Positions 55,615 to 64,000 of a stretch of DNA of 64,000 nt are shown piece after piece. Origin of the DNA: Burkholderia pyrrocinia (GTDB lineage: Bacteria; Pseudomonadota; Gammaproteobacteria; Burkholderiales; Burkholderiaceae); contig NZ_CP070977.1 of the NCBI RefSeq assembly GCF_018417535.1, positions 1,240,001 to 1,304,000 of the forward strand. The letters are read 5' to 3'. A program made the position numbers and the translations under genes. Numbering within the stretch: the stretch's first letter is position 1; each line of letters starts with the position of its first letter. The notes below the pieces were generated by a model. That model had not been told where the DNA came from, searched no databases, and saw only the letters and a list, made by a program, of their open reading frames with translations.

Positions 55615-55953
55615 TCAGTGCGCCTGCATCTTCGAGAACAGGTTCAGCACCACGACGCCCGCGATGATCAGCCCGAGGCCGATCACCGCCGGCAGGTCCG
55701 GCACCTGACGATAGAGCAGCATCGCGACGAGCGTGATCAGCACGATGCCGGCGCCCGACCAGACTGCATAGATGATGCCGACGGGCATCGTGCGCAGCGT
55801 CAGCGACAGGCAGTAGAACGCGATGCCGTAACCGGCGACGACGAGCGCCGACGGCCAGAAGCGCGTGAAGCCGTCCGCCGCGCGCAGCGCGGACGTGCCG
55901 ATCACTTCCGCGACGATCGCGATCGCGAGCCACGCGTATCCGGGAAGCTGCAT
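55615..55953 (-). CDS. small multidrug resistance (EmrE/SugE family) transporter
   Basis: Product of 112 residues with four membrane helices. The essential membrane Glu16 sits in helix 1 (AIAIVAEVIGTSAL), and PVGIIYAVWSGAGIVLIT in helix 3 is typical of EmrE-like proton antiporters exporting quaternary cations. Only 3 bp separate it from the upstream UPF0303 gene. Confidence 0.93.
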   Translation of the reverse strand: MQLPGYAWLAIAIVAEVIGTSALRAADGFTRFWPSALVVAGYGIAFYCLSLTLRTMPVGIIYAVWSGAGIVLITLVAMLLYRQVPDLPAVIGLGLIIAGVVVLNLFSKMQAH

Positions 55954-55956
55954 CGC

Positions 55957-56454
55957 TCAGCTCCTCGCGAGGGCCAGCACGGCGTAGTCCTGGCCGAGCT
56001 CGGCACACAGCGCTTCGACGACGAATTCGTGGTCCGCGCGCTGCGGCAGCCCCGACGCGGTGATCGATCCGATCACGCCCGCACCGGCGACGGTCAGCGG
56101 AAACGAACCGCCATGCGGTGAATATTCGGCGAGCGGCAACCCGTGCTTGTCCGCCAGCGTGGCGCCGGCCTGCTGCATGCGCAGGCCGATCGCATACGAG
56201 CTGCGCCGGAAATGCGCGACGACGTTGCGCTTGCGGCGCACCCAGTCGGCGTTGTCGGGTGTCGCGCCGGCGAGCGCCGCGTAGAACAGCGGCTGGCCAA
56301 ACGTGACGATGTCGAGCGCGACCGCGTGGCCGCGCGACGTCGCGAGCGCATGCATCCGGTTGCCGAGCGCCCACGCGCGGGCCGGGTCGAAATGGGGAAA
56401 CACGAGCGCCTGTTCCTGCGCGCCGATCGATTGAAGATCGTGAGCGATGTCCAT
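55957..56454 (-). CDS. UPF0303/HbpS-like (heme-degrading domain) protein
   Basis: Product of 165 residues of the DUF336-type fold: [72 protein letters not shown]. Members are linked to heme binding or small cofactor handling, but the UPF0303 branch has no defined function. First gene of a three-gene leftward operon. Confidence 0.9.
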   Translation of the reverse strand: MDIAHDLQSIGAQEQALVFPHFDPARAWALGNRMHALATSRGHAVALDIVTFGQPLFYAALAGATPDNADWVRRKRNVVAHFRRSSYAIGLRMQQAGATLADKHGLPLAEYSPHGGSFPLTVAGAGVIGSITASGLPQRADHEFVVEALCAELGQDYAVLALARS

Positions 56455-56651
56455 GAATCCGTCGATGCAGTTGGGTGAGTCGCAACGGCGCCGATGCGAT
56501 CGCGCACGGCCCCGCTGCCGAAGTGACGAAACAAACCGCTCGATTCTAGCGCACGCGCCCAGCGCACCGCCCCCACCGGACGCGACACGCGATTGTCAGA
56601 AAGTGCTTGCACGCGTTCGGGGAACTCCTTATAATTCATTTCTTCGACGGA

Positions 56652-56728
<77 letters not shown>

Positions 56729-56749
56729 ACGTCCAGATTCATACAGGAA

Positions 56750-56775
56750 GCCCGGCCCCGTGCCGGGCTTTTTGT
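56750..56775 (+). terminator. terminator of tRNA-fMet
   Basis: Stem GCCCGG (56750-56755) / CCGGGC (56763-56768), then TTTTTGTTTTT. Canonical intrinsic terminator 22 bp after the tRNA. Confidence 0.9.
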
Positions 56776-56908
56776 TTTTCCGCACCCGATCCCCGTCCCC
56801 TCTTCGCGCACGCGTGGCCCTCCGCTTCGCGCGGCACGCCGCCCGCAGGCGTTCGAGAATGCCGCGCCCCGGTGATACACTCGCATCACCTCGTCCCTTC
56901 CACTCGAC

Positions 56909-57454
56909 ATGAAATTCTGCTCCGTCTGCGGTCACGAAGTCATCGCGCGCATTCCTCCGGGCGACAACCGCGAGCGCTTCGTCTGCGATCACTGCGGCAC
57001 GATCCATTACCAGAATCCGCGCAACGTCGTCGGCACGGTCCCGGTCTGGGGCGATCAGATCCTGCTGTGCCGCCGCGCGATCGAACCGCGCTACGGGTTC
57101 TGGACGCTGCCCGCGGGCTTCATGGAAATGGGCGAGACGACGGCCGAAGCCGCTGCACGCGAAACGCTCGAGGAAGCCGGCGCACGCGTCGAGGTGCAGA
57201 ACCTGTTCACGCTGCTCAACGTGCCGCACGTGCACCAGGTCCACCTGTTCTATCTCGCGCGGCTCACCGATCCGGGTTTCGAAGCCGGCGAGGAAAGCCT
57301 CGAAGTGAAGCTGTTCGACGAAGCCGACATCCCGTGGGACGAAATCGCGTTCCCGACCGTCAGCCAGACCCTGCGATTCTTCTTCGCCGATCGCGCCGCA
57401 GGCGACTACGGCGTGCACACCGGCGATATCTTCCGCTCGCTGCGCAACGGCTGA
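56909..57454 (+). CDS. Nudix hydrolase with N-terminal zinc ribbon
   Basis: Product of 181 residues. A zinc ribbon (Cys4, Cys7, Cys26, Cys29) is followed by a Nudix fold with the box G70[21 protein letters not shown] intact. NUDT14/NudC-like pyrophosphohydrolases of this type act on ADP-ribose, NADH or similar; the substrate is not predictable. Ten bases separate it from aat. Confidence 0.92.
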   Translation: MKFCSVCGHEVIARIPPGDNRERFVCDHCGTIHYQNPRNVVGTVPVWGDQILLCRRAIEPRYGFWTLPAGFMEMGETTAEAAARETLEEAGARVEVQNLFTLLNVPHVHQVHLFYLARLTDPGFEAGEESLEVKLFDEADIPWDEIAFPTVSQTLRFFFADRAAGDYGVHTGDIFRSLRNG

Positions 57455-57464
57455 GCCCGCCCCC

Positions 57465-58229
57465 ATGGTCCCCTGGCTCGGCCCGGACGATTCGTTTCCG
57501 CCCATCGAACGCGCGCTCGGTCCCGCGACCGGCGCGCCCGGGCTGCTCGCCGCGAGCGCCGACCTGCTGCCTTCGCGCCTCATCGACGCGTACCTGCGCG
57601 GCATCTTCCCGTGGTACTCGGACGGCCAGCCGGTGCTGTGGTGGAGCCCCGACCCGCGCATGATCCTCGTGCCGGCCGAATTCAAGGTGTCGCCGTCGCT
57701 GCGCAAGACGCTGAAGCGAGTGCTGCGCGACCCCGCATGGGAAGTGCGCGTCGATCACGACTTTCCGGGCGTGATGCGTGCCTGCGCGCAGGCGCCGCGC
57801 CGCGGGCAGCGCGGCACGTGGATCACGGCCGAGATCATCGACGCGTATACGTCGCTCTATCGCTCCGGCAACGCGCACAGCATCGAGACGTGGCACGACG
57901 GGCGCCGTGTCGGCGGCCTGTACGGCGTGTCGTTCGGGCGGATGTTTTTCGGCGAGTCGATGTATGCGGATGCCACCGACGCATCGAAAATCGCACTGGC
58001 CGCGCTCGTCGCCCACCTTCGCGACCAGGGGCTGGAGATGATAGACTGCCAGCAGAATACGTCGCATCTAGCGTCGCTCGGCGGCCGCGAGATCGCACGC
58101 AAGGCCTTTGTCGCTCACGTGCGCAGCGCGGTAGCCGAACCGCCGATTCCGTGGCAGTTCGACAAGCGCGTGCTCGCCGCGCTGACGGGCGCCGCCGAAA
58201 CGGCGGCGCCCTCCGGGATCGAGCGCTAG
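57465..58229 (+). CDS. aat: leucyl/phenylalanyl-tRNA--protein transferase
   Basis: Product of 254 residues. Aat family: [64 protein letters not shown] and [16 protein letters not shown]. It attaches Leu or Phe to N-terminal Lys/Arg, creating N-degrons for ClpS/ClpAP. It directly precedes bpt, so both N-degron transferases are together. Confidence 0.95.
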   Translation: MVPWLGPDDSFPPIERALGPATGAPGLLAASADLLPSRLIDAYLRGIFPWYSDGQPVLWWSPDPRMILVPAEFKVSPSLRKTLKRVLRDPAWEVRVDHDFPGVMRACAQAPRRGQRGTWITAEIIDAYTSLYRSGNAHSIETWHDGRRVGGLYGVSFGRMFFGESMYADATDASKIALAALVAHLRDQGLEMIDCQQNTSHLASLGGREIARKAFVAHVRSAVAEPPIPWQFDKRVLAALTGAAETAAPSGIER

Positions 58230-58262
58230 CGCGGCACTCCCTCCCTGCATCGAGAGCTGCCC

Positions 58263-59093
58263 ATGACTCACCCGACTGAGCTGCCGCTTTCACCGCTTTC
58301 GGCGCTGCAATTCTATGCAACGGCGCCCTATCCGTGCAGCTATCTGGACGGCCGCATCGCGCGCTCGCAAGTCGCGACGCCGAGCCACCTGATCAACTCC
58401 GACATCTACACCGAACTCGTGAAGGCCGGCTTCCGCCGCTCGGGCGTCTTCACGTATCGCCCGTACTGCGACGGCTGCCGCGCCTGCGTGCCGGTGCGCG
58501 TGCCCGTCGACGCGTTCGAGCCGTCGCGCACGCAGCGCAGGATGTGGAAGCGGCACCGCGCGCTCGTCGCGACGGTCTCGCCGCTGCACTACGACGAAGA
58601 GCACTACGCGCTCTACATGCGCTACCAGTCCGCGCGCCACGCAGGCGGCGGCATGGATCGCGACAGCCGCGACCAGTACGAGCAGTTCCTGCTGCAGAGC
58701 CGGATCAACTCGCGCCTCGTCGAATTCCGCGACCTCGACGCGCCGGGCGGCGAGCCCGGCAAGCTGCGCATGGTCAGCATGATCGATATCCTCGGCGACG
58801 GGCTGTCGTCGGTCTACACGTTCTTCGAGCCCGACGATCGGCACACGAGCTACGGCACCTACAACATCCTGTGGCAGATCGAGCAGGCGAAGAGCCTGGG
58901 CCTGCCCTACGTGTATCTCGGCTACTGGATCCGCGAGAGCCCGAAGATGGCGTACAAGGCGAACTTCCATCCGCTCGAAGGGCTGATCGACGGCCGCTGG
59001 AAGATACTCGATCCGGATCGGGTCGACCTGCCGCCCGTCGACGCGGCGCTGGCCCGCGCGCCGCTGCCGGGCGGGCATTCCGGCTCGGGCTGA
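58263..59093 (+). CDS. bpt: leucyl-tRNA--protein (aspartate/glutamate) transferase Bpt (Ate1 family)
   Basis: Product of 276 residues. Ate/Bpt hallmarks: [36 protein letters not shown] with paired Cys, and [26 protein letters not shown]. It adds Leu to N-terminal Asp/Glu. Thirty-three bp after aat. Confidence 0.94.
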   Translation: MTHPTELPLSPLSALQFYATAPYPCSYLDGRIARSQVATPSHLINSDIYTELVKAGFRRSGVFTYRPYCDGCRACVPVRVPVDAFEPSRTQRRMWKRHRALVATVSPLHYDEEHYALYMRYQSARHAGGGMDRDSRDQYEQFLLQSRINSRLVEFRDLDAPGGEPGKLRMVSMIDILGDGLSSVYTFFEPDDRHTSYGTYNILWQIEQAKSLGLPYVYLGYWIRESPKMAYKANFHPLEGLIDGRWKILDPDRVDLPPVDAALARAPLPGGHSGSG

Positions 59094-59191
59094 CGCGCGC
59101 CGCGGGGGCGACGAAGCGAAGCGCGCCCCAGCCGCGCAACTCCCGGTAAAATAGCCGGTTGTCATTCATTCCGGCTGTCCGCCCAATTCCC

Positions 59192-60229
59192 GTGTTCAGT
59201 TCCCTTTATCCGCTGGCCCGCGCATCCCTGTTCAAGATGGATGCGGAAGACGCTCACCACCTCACGCTGCGCGCGCTCGGCGCGGCCGGCCGCACCGGCC
59301 TCGCCTGCGCGCTGTCGGCCCGCGTACCCGACGCGCCGCGCACCGTGATGGGGCTCACGTTCCGCAACCCGGTCGGCCTCGCAGCCGGCCTCGACAAGGA
59401 CGGCGCGGCCATCGACGGCCTCGCGGCGCTCGGTTTCGGCTTCATCGAAGTCGGCACGGTCACGCCGCGCGCACAGCCCGGCAACCCGCGCCCGCGGATG
59501 TTCCGCCTGCCGCAGGCCGAAGCGCTGATCAACCGGATGGGCTTCAACAACCACGGCGTCGACCAGTTCGTGAAGAACGTCCAGGCCGCCCGCTATCGCG
59601 GCATCCTGGGCCTGAACATCGGCAAGAACGCCGATACGCCGATCGAGCGCGCCGCCGAGGACTACCTGTACTGCCTCGAGCGCGTGTACCCGTTCGCGAG
59701 CTACGTGACGATCAACATCTCGTCGCCGAACACGAAGAACCTGCGCCAGCTGCAGGGCGCGGGCGAGCTCGACGCACTGCTCGCCGCGCTGAAGGACAAG
59801 CAGCAGCGCCTCGCCGACCTGCACGGCAAGCTCGTGCCGCTCGCCCTGAAAATCGCGCCCGATCTCAACGACGAACAGGTCAAGGAAATCGGCGACACGC
59901 TGCTGCGCCACAAGATCGAAGCGGTGATCGCCACCAACACCACGCTGTCGCGCGCGGCCGTCCAGGGCCTGCCGCATGCGGACGAGGCCGGCGGCCTGTC
60001 GGGCCGGCCGGTGTTCGACGCGTCGAACGAAGTGATCCGCAAGCTGCATGCCGAAGTCGGCAGCGAAGTGCCGATCATCGGCGTCGGCGGCATTTTCTCG
60101 GGCGAGGACGCCCGGGCGAAGCTCGCGGCCGGCGCGGCGCTCGTCCAGCTCTATACGGGCTTCATCTACCGCGGCCCCGCGCTCGTCGCCGAATGCGTGA
60201 AGGCCATCGCCCGCGAGCGCACCGCGTAA
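59192..60229 (+). CDS. pyrD: dihydroorotate dehydrogenase (quinone), class 2
   Basis: Product of 345 residues, the normal class 2 length. FMN enzyme at the inner membrane oxidising dihydroorotate to orotate with quinone. Motifs: N-terminal amphipathic [14 protein letters not shown] for membrane association, [29 protein letters not shown] with the catalytic Ser, [21 protein letters not shown] at 59192 chosen because family proteins start FSSLYPLAR; a TTG at 59159 is in frame. Confidence 0.95.
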   Translation: MFSSLYPLARASLFKMDAEDAHHLTLRALGAAGRTGLACALSARVPDAPRTVMGLTFRNPVGLAAGLDKDGAAIDGLAALGFGFIEVGTVTPRAQPGNPRPRMFRLPQAEALINRMGFNNHGVDQFVKNVQAARYRGILGLNIGKNADTPIERAAEDYLYCLERVYPFASYVTINISSPNTKNLRQLQGAGELDALLAALKDKQQRLADLHGKLVPLALKIAPDLNDEQVKEIGDTLLRHKIEAVIATNTTLSRAAVQGLPHADEAGGLSGRPVFDASNEVIRKLHAEVGSEVPIIGVGGIFSGEDARAKLAAGAALVQLYTGFIYRGPALVAECVKAIARERTA

Positions 60230-60329
60230 TATAGGCATAAACAAACGATATTTAGCTGTCGATTGCATTTTTGCTATCATCAGCGCCACTATCAGAATCA
60301 TTGACCCGGACAGGGCAAGGAAACACACG

Positions 60330-61124
60330 ATGAAATTTGCGCTGCTGAAGAAGCTGCTGGTTGCCGGCCTGATCGGCACGTCGTTCGCCGCCGCCACCGC
60401 GCATGCGGCCGACCTCCTCGACCAGGTGAAGCAACGCGGTACGCTGCGAGTCGGCCTCGAGGGCACGTTCCCGCCGTTCAACTCGAAGAACCCGCAAGGC
60501 GAGCTCGTCGGCTTCGACGTCGACATCGCGAAGGCTGTCGCCGCGAAGCTCGGCGTGAAAGCCGAGTTCGTGACGACCGAATGGAGCGGCATCATCGCGG
60601 GCCTGCAGGCCGGCAAGTTCGACGTGATTGCCAACCAGGTCGGCATCACCGACAAGCGCAAGGAAACGCTCGACTTCTCGCCGGCGTACACGTACTCGTC
60701 CGCGCAACTGATCCAGCGCAAGGACGACACGCGTGAGTTCAAGTCGCTGGACGACCTGAAGGGCAAGAAGCTCGGCGTCGCGCTCGGCACGAACTACATG
60801 GACATGGCGAAGTCGGTGCCCGGCGTCGACGTGAAGACGTACCCGGGCGCGCCCGAGTACCTGCGCGATCTCGCAGCCGGCCGTCTCGACGCCGCGCTCA
60901 ACGATCGCCTGATGCTCGCGTACCTGACGAAGAATTCGCAACTGCCGCTGCGCCCGGGCGCGAACGTCGGCTCGGCGAACCCGTCGGGCATCCCGTTCAG
61001 GAAGGGCAACCCGAAGTTCCAGAAGGCGATCGACGACGCGATGGCGCAACTCGCGGCCGACGGCACGTTCACGAAGATCTCGGACAAGTGGTTCGGCATC
61101 GACGTGACGAAACCGATCAAGTAA
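60330..61124 (+). CDS. cystine/amino acid ABC transporter periplasmic binding protein
   Basis: Product of 264 residues with a signal peptide (about 1-27, AAATAHA). The domain order and motifs (LLDQVKQRGTLRVGLEGTFPPF, KLGVALGTNYMDM, FRKGNPKFQKAIDDAM, ISDKWFGIDVTK) follow FliY/TcyJ cystine-binding proteins. Delivers ligand to the permease 120 bp downstream. The promoter region holds a TATCAT -10-like box (about 60275-60280). Confidence 0.92.
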   Translation: MKFALLKKLLVAGLIGTSFAAATAHAADLLDQVKQRGTLRVGLEGTFPPFNSKNPQGELVGFDVDIAKAVAAKLGVKAEFVTTEWSGIIAGLQAGKFDVIANQVGITDKRKETLDFSPAYTYSSAQLIQRKDDTREFKSLDDLKGKKLGVALGTNYMDMAKSVPGVDVKTYPGAPEYLRDLAAGRLDAALNDRLMLAYLTKNSQLPLRPGANVGSANPSGIPFRKGNPKFQKAIDDAMAQLAADGTFTKISDKWFGIDVTKPIK

Positions 61125-61160
61125 GCACGCCTGCATTTCCCGCCTGACGGCGGGCCGGAC

Positions 61161-61188
61161 AGGGCGGCATCCGCAACGATGCCGCCCT
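61161..61188 (+). terminator. hairpin between the cystine-binding protein and permease genes
   Basis: Perfect 11-bp stem (61161-61171 with 61178-61188; AGGGCGGCATC / GATGCCGCCCT), loop CGCAAC, followed by TTGTTTT. Looks like an intrinsic terminator or attenuator inside the operon. Confidence 0.8.
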
Positions 61189-61246
61189 TTGTTTTATTCG
61201 TCCGGTTTATGATTGCGCTTTCGCGCTCGCATCCGATTCGTATTCC

Positions 61247-61939
61247 ATGTCGACAACGTCCCTGCTCGTCCAATCGCTGCCGGTGCTCGCCCAGGGCGCC
61301 GTACTGACCGTCAAGTTCGCCGTGCTGTCGATGGTGTTCGGCCTGCTCGGCGCTCTCGTGCTCGCGATGATGGGCATCCGGCAAAGCGAGCCGCTCGACG
61401 GCTTCGAACGCATCTGGGTCAACGCGCTAGCGTGGCTCGCGCGCGCGTACGTGAGCCTGATGCGCGGCACGCCGCTACTCGTGCAGATCTTCGTCATCTA
61501 CTACGGGCTGCCGAGCCTCGGCATCTCGCTCGACCCGACGCCGGCCGGCGTCATCGCACTGTCCGCAAACGTCGCGGCTTACATGTCCGAAAGCATGCGC
61601 GGCGCGATCAACGGCATTCACCGCGGCCAGTGGCTCGCGTCGTACAGCCTCGGGCTGTCGTGGGGGCAGACGCTGCGCTACGTGATCGGCCCGCAGGCGC
61701 TGCGCATCGCGGTGCCGAGCCTGTCGAACAGCCTGATCAGCCTGATCAAGGACACGTCGCTCGTGTCCGTGATCACCGTGACCGAACTGCTGCGCAGCGC
61801 GCAGGAAGTCATCGCGGCGACCTATCAGCCGCTGCCGCTCTATCTCGCCGCCGCGGCCGTGTACTGGATCCTGTGCCAGATCCTCGAATGGGTGCAGCGC
61901 TGGTACGAAAAGCGCCTGTCGCTGCCGTCGCGGCACTGA
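61247..61939 (+). CDS. cystine/amino acid ABC transporter permease
   Basis: Product of 230 residues of the HisMQ type with membrane helices at about 15-40, 60-85, 95-115 and 190-212 and the EAA loop (INGIHRGQWLASYSLGLSWGQTLRYVIGPQALR). Pairs as a homodimer with an ATPase. No TcyN-type ATPase gene follows; the next gene is convergent and unrelated. Confidence 0.92.
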   Translation: MSTTSLLVQSLPVLAQGAVLTVKFAVLSMVFGLLGALVLAMMGIRQSEPLDGFERIWVNALAWLARAYVSLMRGTPLLVQIFVIYYGLPSLGISLDPTPAGVIALSANVAAYMSESMRGAINGIHRGQWLASYSLGLSWGQTLRYVIGPQALRIAVPSLSNSLISLIKDTSLVSVITVTELLRSAQEVIAATYQPLPLYLAAAAVYWILCQILEWVQRWYEKRLSLPSRH

Positions 61940-61991
61940 GCGCACACCATCCGCCGGGCCGCGCACGCGGGCCCGGCCCCTTGCTTCCCGC

Positions 61992-62978
61992 CTACTCGCC
62001 CGAATAGCGCACGCCGAGCGCGGCACGTGCGGCATCGGTCATCGCGATCATCTGCCGCGAATGGTCGTGCGTCATGATCGGGCTTTCGGTTTCGCCCGCG
62101 CGCAGCAGGTCGCAGAAATGCGCGGTCTCGTAGTTCAGCCCGCCGCCGTCGACCGGCGCGTCGAGTTCGACGGTGCGCCCGTCCGCATAGCGGATCGTCG
62201 CGCGCGCCGGGTTCCACCACTTCTCGTGAATCGTCACATGCCCGCCGGCCGCGGCGATCAGCGCGTCGCCGCGCCCCATCACGTCGAGCCCGCAAAAGAG
62301 CTGCGCGATCCCGCCGTTCGCATGCAGGCTGTTCAGGCTCGCGAACATGTCGACGCCGGTCGCACCGACGCGGCCGAGCGTCTGCACGTCGAGCGCCGCG
62401 CCGAGCCAGTCGACCGCGAGAAACGCCTCGTAGATCCCGATATCGAGCAGCGCGCCGCCCGCGCGATCGAGGCGATAGACGGAATGGTCACCGGGTACCG
62501 ACGACGATGCGCACCCCGCGCGCACGAGCCGGATCTCGCCGATCGGATCGTCATGCAGGTGCGCGCGCAACTGACGGTACAGCGGAAAGAACGGCGGCTT
62601 CATCGCTTCCATGAAGAGCCGCCCGGCGTCGCGTGCCGCACGCAGCACGGTGTCGAGTTGCGCCGCGTTCAGCGTCGCGGGTTTTTCGCACAGCACGGCC
62701 TTGCCGGCGGCAAGCGCGGCCAGCGTGTACTGCGCGTGACTGTCATGGAGCGTCGCGATGTAGACGGCGTCGATATCGCTCGCGAGGAGCGCTTCGAGGC
62801 TGGCCGCAGGCGTGCCGCCGCACGTCTCGCAAAAGGCCGCGGTCGCGTCGGCGCGGCGCGCCCAGGCGCCTGCGAGCGTGGCACCCGGTACGTGCGCGAG
62901 GCTTTGCGCGAAGCGGCGCGCAATGCTGCCTGCGCCGACGATGCCGAAGCGCACCGGGCGATGGTCGTTGTCGTTCAT
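61992..62978 (-). CDS. Gfo/Idh/MocA family NAD(P)-dependent oxidoreductase
   Basis: Product of 328 residues. N-terminal Rossmann motif GIVGAGSIARRF, AVYIATLHDSHAQY, the conserved CEKPATLNAAQ (EKP Lys) and a C-terminal substrate domain with GIYEAFLAVDWL. Oxidises a sugar, inositol or dihydrodiol. ATG at 62978 has GGAAGA upstream. It is probably read with the regulator gene upstream of it (101-bp gap). Confidence 0.9.
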   Translation of the reverse strand: MNDNDHRPVRFGIVGAGSIARRFAQSLAHVPGATLAGAWARRADATAAFCETCGGTPAASLEALLASDIDAVYIATLHDSHAQYTLAALAAGKAVLCEKPATLNAAQLDTVLRAARDAGRLFMEAMKPPFFPLYRQLRAHLHDDPIGEIRLVRAGCASSSVPGDHSVYRLDRAGGALLDIGIYEAFLAVDWLGAALDVQTLGRVGATGVDMFASLNSLHANGGIAQLFCGLDVMGRGDALIAAAGGHVTIHEKWWNPARATIRYADGRTVELDAPVDGGGLNYETAHFCDLLRAGETESPIMTHDHSRQMIAMTDAARAALGVRYSGE

Positions 62979-63079
62979 CCTGATCTTCCGTGTCGGTCGT
63001 ATGACGGTGGCCGGCACGCCGCCGGCCGACCGTCATGATAAACGGCTCGCCGGCACACGGATGAGCGACACGAGCAGCG

Positions 63080-63796
63080 TCAGGCTCGCACGGGAACGTC
63101 GACGGAGAAATCGCGCGAGATCTCGTCGGCGCTGAAATCGATCAGCGCGAGCGATGCCGCTTCGGCTTCGCGCGGATCGCGCCGCTCGATCGCGTCGACG
63201 ACACGCGCATGCGCCTTGACGGCGATTTCGTGTGCGCCCTCCTTCTTCACGACGCGCGGATTCACGAGGCGCACCGCACCGCGCACGATCGCCGCCATCT
63301 GCTGGAAGAACTGGTTGCCGCTCGCCTGCACGATCCGCGTGTGCAGCAACTCGTCCGCCGTGTCGTAGCCGGGATCGCCGGGCTGCAGCACCTTGAACGC
63401 ATCGAACGCTTCGCGAATGCCCGCGATGTCGGCCGCCGTCGCACGCACCGCCGCCTGCGCGGTCGCGCGCGGTTCGATCAGCATCCGGAATTCGATGACG
63501 TCGCGCATGAACTGCGGATCGGGTTTTGCCCGAAATCGCCAGCTCACGACATCTTCGTCGATCATCCGCCAGTCACGCATCGGCCGCACGCGCGTGCCGA
63601 CTTTCGGCCGCACGTCCAGCATGTCGCGCGCAAGCAACATCGACAGCGCTTCCCGCATCACGGTGCGACTCACATCGAACTCTTTCGATAGCACGTCTTG
63701 CGGCGGCAAGATGCCGCCGTACTTGTCTTCGACGATACCCGAGACAAGCCCATCCATCACTTTGGCGACCAGTGACCGGTCTTTGCCCTGCTCCAT
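63080..63796 (-). CDS. GntR/FadR (FCD domain) transcriptional regulator
   Basis: Product of 238 residues. N-terminal winged helix (LPPQDVLSKEFDVSRTVMREALSMLLARDML), then an FCD all-helical ligand domain with metal-ligand His/Asp residues (DELLHTRIVQASGN). GGGGAGG precedes the ATG. Likely controls sugar acid or related catabolism genes, perhaps the oxidoreductase next to it. Confidence 0.92.
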   Translation of the reverse strand: MEQGKDRSLVAKVMDGLVSGIVEDKYGGILPPQDVLSKEFDVSRTVMREALSMLLARDMLDVRPKVGTRVRPMRDWRMIDEDVVSWRFRAKPDPQFMRDVIEFRMLIEPRATAQAAVRATAADIAGIREAFDAFKVLQPGDPGYDTADELLHTRIVQASGNQFFQQMAAIVRGAVRLVNPRVVKKEGAHEIAVKAHARVVDAIERRDPREAEAASLALIDFSADEISRDFSVDVPVRA

Positions 63797-63864
63797 GACA
63801 CCTCCCCGTGCGTCGATTTGCGAACACCTGCTCCGCAGTTCCGCCGGCCCTGGTTACTACTGTT

Positions 63865-63879
63865 CTTATGATCTATAAG
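63865..63879. promoter_or_regulatory. possible GntR operator
   Basis: Inverted repeat CTTAT-GATCT-ATAAG, 69 bp upstream of the regulator start, in an AT-rich promoter stretch. FCD-type regulators often bind short AT-rich dyads in their own promoter. Inferred only. Confidence 0.4.
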
Positions 63880-63963
63880 TTGATGAGTTCGAGGATATTT
63901 CGCTATCTGGTAAACACCTGACAGGGTTATCCCTCTTTTTGTCGGGGTGATTTATAAGGCTTC

Positions 63964-64000
63964 AAAAAAGGCCCGGGAAGCGCGCTGCGCCTGCCGGGCC
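63964..64000 (-). terminator. terminator of a gene beyond the right edge
   Basis: Stem GGCCCGG (63970-63976) / CCGGGCC (63994-64000) with AAAAAA at 63964-63969, i.e. a T-run behind the hairpin on the minus strand. A leftward gene should lie just outside the window. Confidence 0.65.

Overview
The window looks like about 64 kb of the main chromosome of a Burkholderia, most likely of the Burkholderia cepacia complex. This is inferred from very high GC with strong third-position GC, dense operons with ATGA start-stop overlaps, and a recognisable Burkholderia gene set. That set includes the PrkA/YeaH pair, rbsBACRK, sbp-cysTWA-cysB, lexA, nodIJ-like ABC genes, ssuDCB-ssuF, and nudix-aat-bpt-pyrD. 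No database search was possible, so the genus is an inference.

Layout. 0-17 kb is all on the minus strand. It holds the start of yeaH, prkA (serine protein kinase), a chemoreceptor with a C-terminal WETF tether, a ribose operon (rbsB-rbsA-rbsC-rbsR-rbsK) behind a LacI-type palindrome, a DUF805 protein, and the sulfate/thiosulfate operon sbp-cysT-cysW-cysA followed by cysB. 17-24 kb has lexA behind two SOS boxes with a small unknown gene in its wake, a DUF2939 protein, a universal stress protein, a NodI/NodJ-type exporter, and a permease translationally coupled to the tRNA 2-selenouridine synthase gene. 24-33 kb carries a LysR regulator divergent from an M20 peptidase and an MHS transporter, an aldo-keto reductase, a thioesterase divergent from an HxlR regulator across an elaborate set of palindromes, a secreted PLD-type nuclease and a frameshifted GGDEF remnant.

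33-48 kb is accessory in character. It has many small unknown genes, a YidX-like lipoprotein gene broken by a 7-bp tandem duplication, a ParB/sulfiredoxin-fold (fertility-inhibition-like) protein, a papain-like protease, an acyltransferase, and a run of intergenic minus-strand terminators with a shared upstream block that may be small RNAs. At 42.3-47.8 kb lies a decayed phage-like element. It contains an integrase fragment fused against a truncated phage metallopeptidase, DUF2513, a C4-like antisense RNA candidate, a methyltransferase fragment, an HTH gene, DUF5131, a short DUF4224-like gene and an intact tyrosine recombinase. The element sits beside tRNA-His, which is downstream of dusA.

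48-64 kb returns to housekeeping genes: dusA, the alkanesulfonate genes ssuD-ssuC-ssuB-ssuF (without ssuA or ssuE here), an acyl-CoA hydrolase/SMR/UPF0303 cluster, initiator tRNA, a Nudix hydrolase, the two N-degron transferases aat and bpt, pyrD, a cystine-type binding protein and permease, a Gfo/Idh/MocA oxidoreductase and an FCD-type GntR regulator.

How parts work together. The sulfate operon and the ssu operon are both sulfur-acquisition systems, and their promoter regions share an exact AT-rich 14-mer, suggesting a common regulator (CysB or an SsuR-like protein). Three binding-protein genes (rbsB, sbp and the cystine-type one) are each separated from their transporter genes by a strong hairpin, which fits unequal expression of binding protein and membrane components.
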